Positions 1 to 8,672 of a stretch of 35,352 nucleotides of DNA are shown one piece after another. Position 1 is the first letter of the stretch; every line of letters begins with the position of its first letter. The stretch comes from JAYQPQ01 sp038145405 (GTDB lineage: Bacteria > Pseudomonadota > Gammaproteobacteria > Pseudomonadales > GM7GCV1), in assembly GCA_038145405.1 (NCBI GenBank), contig JAYQPQ010000012.1, forward strand, positions 1 to 35,352, written 5' to 3'. A program made the position numbers and the translations under genes. The notes under the pieces were generated by a model that did not search any database, was not told the DNA's origin, and saw nothing but the letters and a program-made list of their open reading frames with translations.

Positions 1-108
1 TCTTTGGGCATACAAAGAAAAGGAACGCCCCACCGGCAGGTGATTGCCCGCCGCAGGCGAGAACCATTCCGCAGTAGTAATAAAACCAGTGCGAACTGGC
101 CATAGGCC

Positions 109-138
109 GAAAAAGAAAAGGGGCCAAACGGCCCCTTT
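109..138 (-). terminator. Rho-independent terminator of fabAB
   Basis: Read on the minus strand, a 9-bp stem (AAAGGGGCC paired with GGCCCCTTT, loop of four) is followed by a T-rich run (TTTTCTTTTT). It starts about 20 bases past the fabB stop codon and fits an intrinsic terminator for fabA-fabB. Positions 1-108 beyond it hold no gene that I can recognise. Confidence 0.8.
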
Positions 139-159
139 CGTTTTGCTGAAAAGGCGAAC

Positions 160-1377
160 TCACTCGGGCTTTTCAAATACCAGACAGGCATTGGTGCCGC
201 CAAAGCCAAAGCTGTTGGACAACACGCGCTTCACCGGCATATCGAATTTGGATTCACGCAGAATGTTCATGCCTTCGGCAGCGGGATCCAGATCCTGAAT
301 ATTGGCGGAGCCGGCCAGGAAGTTGTTTTCCATCATCAGCAGGCAGAACACAGCTTCATGCACGCCAGCGGCGCCGAGGCTGTGCCCGGAAAGCGATTTG
401 GTGGAGCTGATGTAGGGAATCTTGTCACCAAACATTTCCTTGATGGCGCCCAGTTCCGCCGTATCACCGACCGGGGTGCTGGTGCCGTGGGTATTGATGT
501 AATCGATGGGGCCCTTGGTGGTGGCCAGCGCCTGCTTCATGCAGCGAATGGCGCCTTCGCCCGAGGGTGCCACCATGTCATAGCCATCCGAGGTAGCGCC
601 GTAGCCCACCAGTTCGGCGTAAATTTTCGCGCCGCGGGCCTTGGCGTGTTCCCACTCTTCCAATACCAGGCAACCGGCGCCCAGTGAAATCACAAAGCCG
701 TCGCGGTTGGCGTCGTAGGGGCGGGACGCGGTGGCAGCATTGTCGTTGTAGCTGGAGGACAGGGCACCCATGGCGTCAAAGGCGCCGGCCATGTTCCAGT
801 GCAGCTCCTCGCCGCCGCCGGCAAAGACGATGTCCTGCTTGCCGGACTGAATCAATTCCATGCCATTGCCAATACAGTGCGAACTGGTGGCGCAGGCGGA
901 GGAAATGGAATAGTTCACGCCCTTGATCTTGAAAGGCGTCGCCAGACAGGCAGAAACGGTGCTCCCCATAATCTGGGTAACGCGGTAGGGACCGACGCGC
1001 TTTACGCCCTTGGTGCGAATGATATCGGCACATTCCAGCTGGTTGGCGCAGGAGGTGCCGCCTGAGCCCATGATGATGCCGCTCTTCTCATTGGAGACGT
1101 CAGACTCCTCCAAACCGGAATCGGCGATGGCCTGCTGCATGGCGATGAAGGCGTAGGCCGCCGCATCGCCCATAAAGCGCAGCGCCTTACGGTCGATAAA
1201 GTCGGAAAAATTGAGGTTGTCGATGCGGCCGCTGACCTGGCTGCGAAAGCCATAGTCGGCAAATTCCTGATTGTAGTGAATGCCGGCAGTGCCAGTTTTG
1301 AGTGATTCGGTGACGGTGGCCTTGTCGTTACCAATACAGGAAACCACACCCAGGCCTGTTACGGCGACTCGTCTCAT
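160..1377 (-). CDS. fabB: Beta-ketoacyl-ACP synthase I (FabB)
   Basis: FabB condenses malonyl-ACP with acyl-ACP in cytoplasmic type II fatty acid synthesis and is the synthase that elongates the cis-3-decenoyl product of FabA, so it is needed for unsaturated fatty acids. The 405-residue protein has the usual family length. The catalytic triad is visible: Cys162 in SSACATS, His297 in NTHGTSTPVGD and His332 in GHSLGAAG, with the conserved Lys327 in STKS. These are one residue off the E. coli numbering. The C-terminal NSFGFGGTNA motif is intact. It lies 42 bases downstream of fabA on the same strand and should be cotranscribed with it. FabB rather than FabF is supported by the fabA linkage and overall similarity. 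Confidence 0.97.
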   Translation of the reverse strand: MRRVAVTGLGVVSCIGNDKATVTESLKTGTAGIHYNQEFADYGFRSQVSGRIDNLNFSDFIDRKALRFMGDAAAYAFIAMQQAIADSGLEESDVSNEKSGIIMGSGGTSCANQLECADIIRTKGVKRVGPYRVTQIMGSTVSACLATPFKIKGVNYSISSACATSSHCIGNGMELIQSGKQDIVFAGGGEELHWNMAGAFDAMGALSSSYNDNAATASRPYDANRDGFVISLGAGCLVLEEWEHAKARGAKIYAELVGYGATSDGYDMVAPSGEGAIRCMKQALATTKGPIDYINTHGTSTPVGDTAELGAIKEMFGDKIPYISSTKSLSGHSLGAAGVHEAVFCLLMMENNFLAGSANIQDLDPAAEGMNILRESKFDMPVKRVLSNSFGFGGTNACLVFEKPE

Positions 1378-1419
1378 ACTTGTTTCAACCCTGTTGTATT
1401 CAATGGGAGCAATACAGGT

Positions 1420-1959
1420 CTAGTTGCCACCCTCTGAAGGGGCAAACAATCCTACACGGAGATTCTTGGCAGAGTAAATGACCTTGCCGCCTGTCTCAAC
1501 CTGGCCGTCGGCGATGCCCATGACCAGGCCGCGGGAGACCACGCGGGAGTAATCGATGCGATAAATAATGCGTTGGGCGTCCGGCATCACCTGGCCGGTG
1601 AACTTGACCTCGCCGACGCCTAGGGCGCGGCCCTTGCCGGGGTAACCCAGCCAGCCCAGATAAAAGCCCACCATCTGCCAGAGAGCATCCAGGCCGAGGC
1701 AGCCGGGCATGACGGGATCGCCGGGAAAATGGCACTGAAAGAACCACTGGTCGGGATGCACGTCCATCTCGGCAACCAGTTCGCCTTTGCCATAGGCGCC
1801 GCCATCGCGGCTGATACGCACGATGCGATCCACCATCAACATCTCGCGCACTGGCAGTTGGGGTCGGTTGGGACCGAATACCAGGCCGGTGGGGTGTTGG
1901 CGGATTTCCTCGTCCGTGTAGCTGTCCTGCGTGGCAGGCTTGATTTCCAGTGGTTGCAT
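1420..1959 (-). CDS. fabA: 3-hydroxydecanoyl-ACP dehydratase/isomerase (FabA)
   Basis: FabA dehydrates 3-hydroxydecanoyl-ACP and isomerises trans-2- to cis-3-decenoyl-ACP, the branch point of anaerobic-type unsaturated fatty acid synthesis. The 179-residue protein carries the active-site histidine His77 in QCHFPGDPVMPG and Asp91 in LGLDALWQ. Their 14-residue spacing equals that of the E. coli pair His70/Asp84. The start is the ATG at 1959; only a weak purine-rich AAAGA lies before it. It is the first gene of fabA-fabB, with a good promoter 27 bases upstream. No clear FabR- or DesT-like palindrome was found in the leader, so how it is regulated is not apparent. Confidence 0.97.
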   Translation of the reverse strand: MQPLEIKPATQDSYTDEEIRQHPTGLVFGPNRPQLPVREMLMVDRIVRISRDGGAYGKGELVAEMDVHPDQWFFQCHFPGDPVMPGCLGLDALWQMVGFYLGWLGYPGKGRALGVGEVKFTGQVMPDAQRIIYRIDYSRVVSRGLVMGIADGQVETGGKVIYSAKNLRVGLFAPSEGGN

Positions 1960-1986
1960 GGGTCTTTATCAGGCGAAAGGAGTGCG

Positions 1987-2014
1987 ATTGTAGTGGGGCA
2001 GACGTTTTTGTCCA
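1987..2014 (-). promoter_or_regulatory. Sigma70-type promoter of fabAB
   Basis: On the minus strand, TGGACA (2014-2009) and TACAAT (1992-1987) are separated by 16 bases. Each hexamer is one base off consensus. Transcription would start near 1980, giving a leader of about 20 bases before fabA. Recognised by eye only. Confidence 0.6.
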
Positions 2015-2084
2015 TAGCCAGCTGTTCGCGTTGTCCCCATTTTCGCCGATGAAGCCAGGCTTGGCAGGTTATAGCGAAGAATTA

Positions 2085-2113
2085 TTAGAGACTGCGGCAA
2101 ATTCATTTAGAAT
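2085..2113 (+). promoter_or_regulatory. Possible promoter of the peroxiredoxin gene
   Basis: TTAGAG (2085-2090) and TAGAAT (2108-2113) are separated by 17 bases, in a locally AT-rich stretch ahead of the peroxiredoxin gene. The -35 box is poor. A half-match to an OxyR-type ATAG-N7-CTAT element (ATAG then TTAT) lies at 2071-2085, too weak to call. Confidence 0.35.
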
Positions 2114-2128
2114 CTATTGCTATGTAGA

Positions 2129-2158
2129 GGGGACGCCGCAAGGCGCCCTCTTTTTTTT
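2129..2158 (+). terminator. Terminator-like hairpin in the peroxiredoxin leader
   Basis: A hairpin with stem CGCC/GGCG, loop GCAA, one A-C mismatch and a further GG/CC plus G-T and G-C pairs is followed directly by eight T (2151-2158). It has the form of a rho-independent terminator. No gene lies upstream on this strand, and it ends 25 bases before the peroxiredoxin start codon. It may attenuate that gene, end a very short leader RNA, or be a relic. Confidence 0.5.
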
Positions 2159-2182
2159 CATTTTAGAAAAGAGATCGATTCA

Positions 2183-2785
2183 ATGAGCGTATTGGTAGGC
2201 AAGCGCGCCCCGGATTTCACTGCACCTGCAGTGCTGGGTTCAGGCAGAATCGTGAACAGCTACACCCTTAGCGAAGCCATCAAGGGTAAGAAAGCCGTCG
2301 TATTTTTCTGACCGCTGGATTTTACTTTCGTCTGTCCGTCCGAGCTGATTGCCTTCGACAATCGCTTTGCCGCGTTCACCTAGCGTGGAGTGGAAATTGT
2401 CGGCGTGTCGATCGACTCGCACATGACCCACAACGCCTGGCGTAACACCCCCATCAATAATGGTGGCATCGGCCCGGTTAAATACACCATGGTTGCCGAC
2501 ATCAAGCAGGAAATCGTCAAGGCCTATGACGTGCAGGCTCCCGGTGGCATGGCCTACCGCGGCTCCTTCCTGATCGACGAGAAGGGCGTGGTGCGCCATC
2601 AGGCGATCAACGACCTGCCGCTGGGTCGCAATATCGACGAGATGCTGCGCATGGTCGACGCCCTGAGCTTCTTCCAAGAGCACGGTGAAGTCTATCCGGC
2701 AGGCTGGACCAAGGGCGACGAAGGCAGGAAGGCTACCACGGCCGGCGTTGCCGAGTATCTGCAGAAGAAGGCTGCCAATCTCTAG
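2183..2785 (+). pseudogene. 2-Cys peroxiredoxin (AhpC/Prx1 type), two in-frame stops
   Basis: Read through, this frame encodes a 200-residue typical 2-Cys peroxiredoxin, a thiol peroxidase that reduces hydrogen peroxide and organic peroxides. It starts MSVLVGKRAPDFTAP and keeps the peroxidatic site PLDFTFVCPSE (Cys51) and the SIDSHMTHNAWRNTP and NDLPLGRNIDE motifs. Codon 43 is TGA (2309-2311), where the family has Tyr or Trp. Codon 67 is TAG (2381-2383), where Lys, Gln or Glu is usual. The C-terminal resolving motif, normally VCPAGW, reads VYPAGW, so the resolving cysteine is also lost. Elsewhere the sequence is well conserved and in frame, so the lesions look recent or erroneous. Selenocysteine is unlikely because the TGA is not at the active-site position. 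A GTG restart at 2390 would lack Cys51. Confidence 0.85.
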
Positions 2786-2806
2786 GATTGGACTCCCAGC
2801 AGAAAC

Positions 2807-2834
2807 AAAAAAGCCGCGGAAACGCGGCTTTTTT
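2807..2834. terminator. Bidirectional terminator between prx and uvrA
   Basis: A perfect stem GCCGCG/CGCGGC with GAAA tetraloop is flanked by six A on the left and six T on the right. It can therefore end transcription from both directions, serving the convergent peroxiredoxin gene (+) and uvrA (-). Confidence 0.9.
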
Positions 2835-2842
2835 GTCTCGAT

Positions 2843-5698
2843 CTAAGCGCGCTTGCGCTTGGCGGGTCTCGCCTTCTCCAGCATGGGACCGAGGAATTGG
2901 CCGGTGTGGGAATGCTGCATGGCGGCAACATCCTCGGGGGTGCCGGTAGCGATAATGGTGCCGCCGCCGGCGCCGCCCTCGGGGCCAAGATCGATGATCC
3001 AGTCGGCCGTCTTGATGACATCCAGATTGTGCTCGATCACCACCAGAGTGTTACCGCCATCGCGCAGGCGATGCAGAACGTCCAGCAATTGCTTGATGTC
3101 GTGAAAGTGCAGCCCGGTGGTGGGTTCGTCCAGAATGTAGAGCGTCTGGCCGGTGTTGCGTCGCGCCAGCTCCTTGGCCAGCTTGACGCGCTGGGCTTCG
3201 CCGCCCGACAGGGTGGTCGCCGACTGGCCCAGCTTGATGTAGCTCAGACCCACGTCGATCAGCGTTCCCAATTTGCGGCGAATGGCGGGCACCGGCTCGT
3301 AAAAGGCCAGGGCATCCTCGACGGTCATTTCCAATACCTGATGGATGTTTTTGCCCTTGTAGGTCACTTCCAGGGTTTCGCGGTTATAGCGTTTGCCGCC
3401 GCAGGCCTCGCACACCACGTACACATCCGGCAGGAAGTGCATTTCCACCTTGATCAAGCCATCGCCCTGGCAGTTTTCACAGCGTCCGCCCTTGACGTTA
3501 AAGCTGAAGCGGCCTGGCTTGTAACCGCGCGAGCGCGCCTCCTGGGTTTCCGCAAAGAGATCGCGAATCAGGGTAAAGAGTCCGGTATAGGTGGCCGGAT
3601 TGGAGCGCGGCGTGCGGCCGATGGGGCTCTGGTCGATATCGACACAATTGGTGAACTGGTTCAGACCCTCGACGCTATCGTGTGCCGCTGCGGTCAGGGT
3701 GGTTGCACCGTTGAGCTTGGTGGCCGCGAGTGGGAACAGGGTGTCGTTGATCAGGGTGGATTTGCCCGATCCCGAAACGCCGGTGACACAGGTAAAAAGG
3801 CCCACAGGCAGTTCCAGGGTGACTTTTTTCAGGTTGTTGCCGCGGGCGCCTTTGAGAATGAGCTGTTTGCCCAAATCGCGCGGCTGGCGTAGGGCCGGAA
3901 CCTCGATGGCCAGTCGACCGCTGAGGTAGTCGCCGGTGATCGAACGGGGGTTACTGGCCAGGTCGGCGATCTGGCCTTGGGCGACCACTTCGCCACCGTG
4001 CACGCCGGCACCGGGGCCAATGTCGATAATGTGGTCGGCGGTGTGAATGGCGTCCTCGTCGTGCTCCACCATAATGACGGTGTTGCCCAGGTCGCGCAGC
4101 CGTTTCAGCGTGCCCAGCAGTCGCGCATTGTCGCGCTGGTGCAAGCCGATCGAAGGTTCGTCGAGCACATACATGACACCGACCAGGCCGGCGCCGATTT
4201 GTGAAGCCAGACGAATGCGCTGCGCCTCACCCCCGGACAGGGTTTCGGCGCTGCGGTTGAGGCTCAGGTAGCCCAGACCGACATCGGCCAGGAAGTAGAG
4301 GCGGTCGCTGATTTCCTTGAGAATCTTGCGGCCGATATCCAGTTTGCTGCCCTGCAGGGTGAGCGTGTCGAAGTAGTCCACCGCCTTTTCCACGCTCATC
4401 TCGGTGACATCGGCGATGCTGTTTTGCTGGATAAAGACGTTGCGCGCTTCGCGCCGTAGGCGCGAGCCACCGCAATCGCCGCAGGCGCTGGTAGTGAGGA
4501 ACTTGCTCAGCTCCTCGCGCACCGACTCCGAGTCAGTCTCGCGGTAGCGCCGATTAAAATTGGGAATGATGCCCTCGAAGGCGTGGCTGCGCTGGTAGAG
4601 ATCGCCGCGGTCGTTGCGGTACTGGAATTCGATGCTCTCGTTAACGCTGCCGTGCAGAATCACCTCCTGGTATTTTGCCGGCAGCTTCTCGAAGGGCTTG
4701 TCCAGGTCAAAGCCGTAATGGCGCGACAGCGACTCAAGCATTTGGAAGTAGTAGAAGTTGCGTCGGTCCCAGCCGCGAATGGCGCCGGCAGAGAGTGAGG
4801 CCTCCGGGTGCTGCACGATCTTGGCAGGATCGAAGAACTGTTGCACGCCTAGCCCATCGCAACTGGGACAGGCACCGGCCGGGTTGTTGAAGGAAAACAG
4901 GCGCGGTTCCAGTTCGTTGAGGCTGTAATCACAGACCGGGCACGCAAATCGCGCGGAGAACAGAGTTTCCTCGCCCGCTACATCCATGTTTTCCAGAATC
5001 ACCAGCCCATCGGCCAGCTTCAGAGCAGTTTCCACCGACTCCGCCACGCGCTGGCGCACGTCGTCGCGAATGCGAAAGCGGTCTATGACCACCTCAATGC
5101 TGTGATTCTGGTTTTTGTTCAGGCTCGGCAGGTCGTCCAGATCCATGACCGTGCCATCGATGCGCACGCGCACAAAGCCCTCTGCGCGCAGCTGATTGAG
5201 CCGGTGCAGGTGTTCGCCCTTGCGATTGCGCACGATGGGCGCCAGCAGTTGCACGCGACTCGACTCGGGCAGGCCCATGATGTGGTCGACGATCTCGGTC
5301 ACGGTCTTGGCTGCCAGCGGCTCGCCGTGATCGGGGCAGCGCGGGTCGCCGACCCGGGCGAAGAGCAAGCGCAGGTAGTCGTAGATTTCGGTGACCGTAC
5401 CCACGGTGGAACGCGGGTTGTGCGAGGTGGATTTCTGCTCGATGGAAATGGCCGGCGACAGACCTTCGATACTGTCTACGTCGGGCTTTTCCATCATGGA
5501 AAGAAACTGGCGGGCGTAAGCCGACAGGGATTCGACATAGCGCCGCTGCCCTTCGGCATAGAGGGTATCGAAGGCCAGCGACGACTTGCCTGAGCCCGAC
5601 AAGCCGGTAATCACCACCAGCTTGTCGCGCGGGATGTCGAGGTCGATGTTCTTCAGATTATGGGTGCGCGCCCCGCGAACCTGGATCTGACTGCTCAT
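2843..5698 (-). CDS. uvrA: Excinuclease ABC subunit A (UvrA)
   Basis: UvrA is the damage-recognising ATPase of nucleotide excision repair; it loads UvrB at lesions. The 951 residues show two ABC modules: Walker A GLSGSGKS at 32-39 and GVSGSGKS at 640-647, with two LSGGEAQR signatures (the first at 487-494). Two CxxC-type zinc modules are visible: Cys253/256 with Cys277/280, and Cys740/743 with Cys763/766. Length and order match the family. The gene starts 10 bases after maeB ends and so looks like the last gene of pyrC-rnt-maeB-uvrA. No LexA box is visible in that 10-base gap, so any SOS control would have to come from inside maeB or from elsewhere. Confidence 0.98.
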   Translation of the reverse strand: MSSQIQVRGARTHNLKNIDLDIPRDKLVVITGLSGSGKSSLAFDTLYAEGQRRYVESLSAYARQFLSMMEKPDVDSIEGLSPAISIEQKSTSHNPRSTVGTVTEIYDYLRLLFARVGDPRCPDHGEPLAAKTVTEIVDHIMGLPESSRVQLLAPIVRNRKGEHLHRLNQLRAEGFVRVRIDGTVMDLDDLPSLNKNQNHSIEVVIDRFRIRDDVRQRVAESVETALKLADGLVILENMDVAGEETLFSARFACPVCDYSLNELEPRLFSFNNPAGACPSCDGLGVQQFFDPAKIVQHPEASLSAGAIRGWDRRNFYYFQMLESLSRHYGFDLDKPFEKLPAKYQEVILHGSVNESIEFQYRNDRGDLYQRSHAFEGIIPNFNRRYRETDSESVREELSKFLTTSACGDCGGSRLRREARNVFIQQNSIADVTEMSVEKAVDYFDTLTLQGSKLDIGRKILKEISDRLYFLADVGLGYLSLNRSAETLSGGEAQRIRLASQIGAGLVGVMYVLDEPSIGLHQRDNARLLGTLKRLRDLGNTVIMVEHDEDAIHTADHIIDIGPGAGVHGGEVVAQGQIADLASNPRSITGDYLSGRLAIEVPALRQPRDLGKQLILKGARGNNLKKVTLELPVGLFTCVTGVSGSGKSTLINDTLFPLAATKLNGATTLTAAAHDSVEGLNQFTNCVDIDQSPIGRTPRSNPATYTGLFTLIRDLFAETQEARSRGYKPGRFSFNVKGGRCENCQGDGLIKVEMHFLPDVYVVCEACGGKRYNRETLEVTYKGKNIHQVLEMTVEDALAFYEPVPAIRRKLGTLIDVGLSYIKLGQSATTLSGGEAQRVKLAKELARRNTGQTLYILDEPTTGLHFHDIKQLLDVLHRLRDGGNTLVVIEHNLDVIKTADWIIDLGPEGGAGGGTIIATGTPEDVAAMQHSHTGQFLGPMLEKARPAKRKRA

Positions 5699-5708
5699 GC
5701 CTGGCTGA

Positions 5709-8006
5709 TCAAGCCCCCGTTTTGCTGCTGTCGCCGCGACGCACCTGGATATCCGCAGCAGTCAGCGCCGACATGTTCAAAATGCCGCGCGGCGACACCG
5801 AGGGAATAAGAATGTGACAGCCCTTGCGCAGACCGACGAGGCTGGGGCCGATTAGGCGCGCGCTGGTCAGCGAGCGAATCAAGCCCAGCGAAATGCTGGC
5901 GGCATCCATGTTGGGCATGACCAGCACGTTGGCGCTGCCCTTGAGTTTGGATTCGGCGTAAATGCTGTTGCGTAGCCACTCGTTGAAGGCAGTGAAGGCG
6001 TACATCTCGCCCTCGATCTGGATATCCGGGTTGCGTTGCTGCAGCAGGCTGGTGGCCTTTTTCATCTTCAGCGACGAAGCATCTTCGTAGGTGCCGAAGT
6101 TGGAATGGGAGAGCAGGGCGACCTTGGGTTCGATATCGAACTTGCGGGCGAAGTAAATGGCTTGCTCCGCCGAGTTCGCTACCTGTTCCACGGTGGGATC
6201 GACGTGGACGAAGGCATCGGTTAGGAAGAGCGGGCCGGATTCATGCAGTAGGGCGCACACCGAAGTCAGTCTCTCGCGCGCGGCCACGTCCGGCATTAGC
6301 ACCGAAACCAGGTGGCGGAAGTGGATGTTGTAACGTCCGACCTTGCCGCAGATCATGCCGTCGATCTCGCGCCGCGCGCGCATTAGCGCTGCCAGGATAG
6401 TGCCATTGGTGCGCACCAGCGTCTGTGCCGCCTCGGGCGACACGCCATCGCGCCCGGTCAGGCTGTGATAGAGGCGCCAGTAATCGTCGTTTTCGATGTT
6501 GGCGGTATCGACAATCTCGAAGTCCTGACCTTCCTGCATGCGCAGGCCGATATCCTGCACCTTGGTCATGATGGCGTCGCGACGGCCGATCAGCACCGGC
6601 ATGGCAACGCGTTCGTCGACCACCATCTGCACGGCACGCAGCACGTCTTCGTTCTCGCCTTCGGCATAGGCAATGCGCGTCTTTTCGCGGCGCGCGACCT
6701 CGATCACCGGCTTCATAAATATCCGACTGCGATGATTGAAGGCGCGCAAGCGCACGGCATAGGCTTCTAGGTCCTCGATCGGGCGGGTAGCTACACCACT
6801 TTCCATGGCGGCCTTGACCACGGCCAGCGGGACCTGCTCGATCAGGCGCGGGTCGAAGGGCTTCGGAATAAGGTACTCGCGGCCGAAGCGCAGCGATTCA
6901 TTGGCATAGGCGCGGGCCACGTCGTAATTGGTCTCGCGCATGGCCAGATCGGCGATGGCGCGCACACAGGCCATCTTCATCTCGTCGTTGATGGTGGTGG
7001 CGCCGCAGTCGAGGGCACCGCGGAAGATAAAGGGGAAACAGAGAACGTTATTGACCTGGTTCGGGTAGTCGGAACGGCCGGTAGCGATGATGGCATCTGG
7101 ACGTGCCTCGCGCGCTTCTTCCGGCATGATTTCCGGTACCGGGTTGGCCATAGCCAGAATCAGCGGATCCTTGGCCATTTTCTTGCACATTTCTCCGGTC
7201 AGTACGCCGGGGCCGGACAGGCCCATAAAGATGTCGGCGCCCTCGATCGCATCGTTCAGATCGCGCGCATCGGTTTCGTTGGCAAAGGTTTCCTTCCAGG
7301 CGTTCATGCCTTCCGTGCGACCCTTGTAGATCACGCCGACGCGGTCGAGCATCAGCACGTTCTTGCGCTGCAAGCCCATTTTGATCAGCAGCTCGGCGCA
7401 GGCAATGCTGGCCGCGCCACTGCCGGATATCACCAGCTTGACCTCGCTGATCTCCTTGTTGACCACGCGCAGGCCGTTATAGACCGCTGCCGCCGACACA
7501 ATGGCGGTACCGTGCTGGTCGTCGTGGAACACCGGGATATTCATGCGCTCTTTCAGCTTCCGCTCAATGGAGAAGCACTCGGGCGCCTTTATGTCTTCGA
7601 GGTTGATGCCGCCGAAGGTAGGTTCGAGCGAGGCCACGGTATCGACAAAGCGATCGATGTCGAGTTCGTTCACCTCGATGTCGAAGACGTCGATATTGGC
7701 AAATTTCTTGAACAGCACGGCCTTGCCTTCCATCACTGGCTTGGCGGCCAGCGAGCCGATCGCGCCGAGACCCAGCACTGCAGTGCCGTTGGTAATTACC
7801 GCGACCAAGTTGCCGCGCGAGGTATAAGCGGCGGCCAGCGTGGGGTCTTCAACGATGGCGTTACAGGCATGAGCCACGCCCGGCGAGTAGGCTAGCGCCA
7901 GGTCGTACTGGTTGGACAGTGGCTTGGTGGGCTGGATGGCCAGCTTGCCCGGTGTCGGGTACTGATGGTAGTCGAGTGCTTCTTGTTTGAGCTTTTCTGA
8001 TTTCAC
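5709..8006 (-). CDS. maeB: NADP-type malic enzyme with phosphotransacetylase-like domain (MaeB)
   Basis: This enzyme oxidatively decarboxylates malate to pyruvate, supplying NADPH and gluconeogenic carbon. The 765-residue chain has the MaeB layout: malic N-terminal domain at about 15-165 (catalytic Tyr40 in LAYSPGVA, Lys95, metal ligands around Glu137/Asp138 and HDDQHGTA at 161-168), a Rossmann domain with GSGAAS at 195-200, and a phosphotransacetylase-like domain from about 430 to the end. In this family the last domain is thought to be regulatory (acetyl-CoA) rather than catalytic. The start is GTG at 8006, directly abutting the rnt stop codon and preceded by GGGGGA seven bases upstream. 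NADP preference is inferred from the family. Confidence 0.95.
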   Translation of the reverse strand: MKSEKLKQEALDYHQYPTPGKLAIQPTKPLSNQYDLALAYSPGVAHACNAIVEDPTLAAAYTSRGNLVAVITNGTAVLGLGAIGSLAAKPVMEGKAVLFKKFANIDVFDIEVNELDIDRFVDTVASLEPTFGGINLEDIKAPECFSIERKLKERMNIPVFHDDQHGTAIVSAAAVYNGLRVVNKEISEVKLVISGSGAASIACAELLIKMGLQRKNVLMLDRVGVIYKGRTEGMNAWKETFANETDARDLNDAIEGADIFMGLSGPGVLTGEMCKKMAKDPLILAMANPVPEIMPEEAREARPDAIIATGRSDYPNQVNNVLCFPFIFRGALDCGATTINDEMKMACVRAIADLAMRETNYDVARAYANESLRFGREYLIPKPFDPRLIEQVPLAVVKAAMESGVATRPIEDLEAYAVRLRAFNHRSRIFMKPVIEVARREKTRIAYAEGENEDVLRAVQMVVDERVAMPVLIGRRDAIMTKVQDIGLRMQEGQDFEIVDTANIENDDYWRLYHSLTGRDGVSPEAAQTLVRTNGTILAALMRARREIDGMICGKVGRYNIHFRHLVSVLMPDVAARERLTSVCALLHESGPLFLTDAFVHVDPTVEQVANSAEQAIYFARKFDIEPKVALLSHSNFGTYEDASSLKMKKATSLLQQRNPDIQIEGEMYAFTAFNEWLRNSIYAESKLKGSANVLVMPNMDAASISLGLIRSLTSARLIGPSLVGLRKGCHILIPSVSPRGILNMSALTAADIQVRRGDSSKTGA

Positions 8007-8672
8007 CTAGATTCCCCCGCGACGGCGCGTCGCATTCTCAGTCAAAAATTCCGTCATTTGCGTCAGTTGTCGCCAACGGTTGACTATGTAACAAAACAGC
8101 TCGGCGGTTTTCTCGGCATCGTAGGCGGCCGAGTGGGCCTCGGAGTTGCTGAATTCAATCTTGGCTTGTTCGCAGGCTTTGGCCAGCACGGTCTGTCCGA
8201 AGGCCAATCCACCCAGAGTCGCCGTGTCAAAGCAGGAGAAAGGGTGGAAGGGATTGCGCTTGAAATCAGTGCGCTGACAGGCCGCATTCAGGAAGCCCAG
8301 GTCGAAGTGCGCATTATGAGCCACCAGGACGGCCCGCTTGCAACTGTGTTCGCGCATCAACCGGCGTATCGGCTGAAAAATGGTGCGCAGTGCCTCTTTT
8401 TCATCGACCGCCTGACGATTCGGATCGTTAGGGTCAATGCCGGTGAATTGCAGCGCACTGGGTTCGAGATTGGCGCCGGCGAAGGGATGCACCGAGCAGG
8501 CGATGGTGGTGTCGCACAACAGGTCGCCGTTGATGTCCATCAGGATGGGGACGGCGGCAATCTCCAGCAGGGCATCGGTAGCACAGTTGAATCCGCCGGT
8601 TTCGACGTCGATAACCACCGGCAGGTAATTGCGGAAGCGTTCACTGATCGCGCCCTCGGCGATATCGATCAT
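8007..8672 (-). CDS. rnt: Ribonuclease T
   Basis: RNase T is a DEDD-family 3'-5' exonuclease that trims tRNA and other stable RNA 3' ends and helps in DNA end processing. The chain has PVVIDVETGGFN near the start (Asp22, Glu24), then AHNAHFDLGFLN and HSAAYDAEKTAEL, which supply the remaining acidic residues and the catalytic histidine. I chose the ATG at 8672 (221 residues). It overlaps the pyrC stop as ATGA and has GGAG nine bases upstream. A start at 8696 would add eight residues and a longer overlap. It sits between pyrC and maeB and is probably translationally coupled to pyrC. Confidence 0.93.
   Translation of the reverse strand: MIDIAEGAISERFRNYLPVVIDVETGGFNCATDALLEIAAVPILMDINGDLLCDTTIACSVHPFAGANLEPSALQFTGIDPNDPNRQAVDEKEALRTIFQPIRRLMREHSCKRAVLVAHNAHFDLGFLNAACQRTDFKRNPFHPFSCFDTATLGGLAFGQTVLAKACEQAKIEFSNSEAHSAAYDAEKTAELFCYIVNRWRQLTQMTEFLTENATRRRGGI

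Noticed and set aside
1..108. Possible repeat or mobile-element edge at the left end
   Set aside because: Short palindromic pieces such as CCAGT/ACTGG are present, but nothing can be matched to a known element in so short a stretch.
2071..2100. OxyR binding site upstream of the peroxiredoxin gene
   Set aside because: Only one partial ATAG-N7-TTAT element is present and the further half-sites do not fit.
2309..2311. Selenocysteine at the peroxiredoxin TGA
   Set aside because: The peroxidatic cysteine is intact at codon 51, the TGA falls at a Tyr/Trp position, and a second stop (TAG) follows; no SECIS-like hairpin was recognised after the TGA.
2897..3892. 331-codon open frame antisense to uvrA
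   Set aside because: It lies wholly within the conserved UvrA C-terminal half and has no recognisable product.
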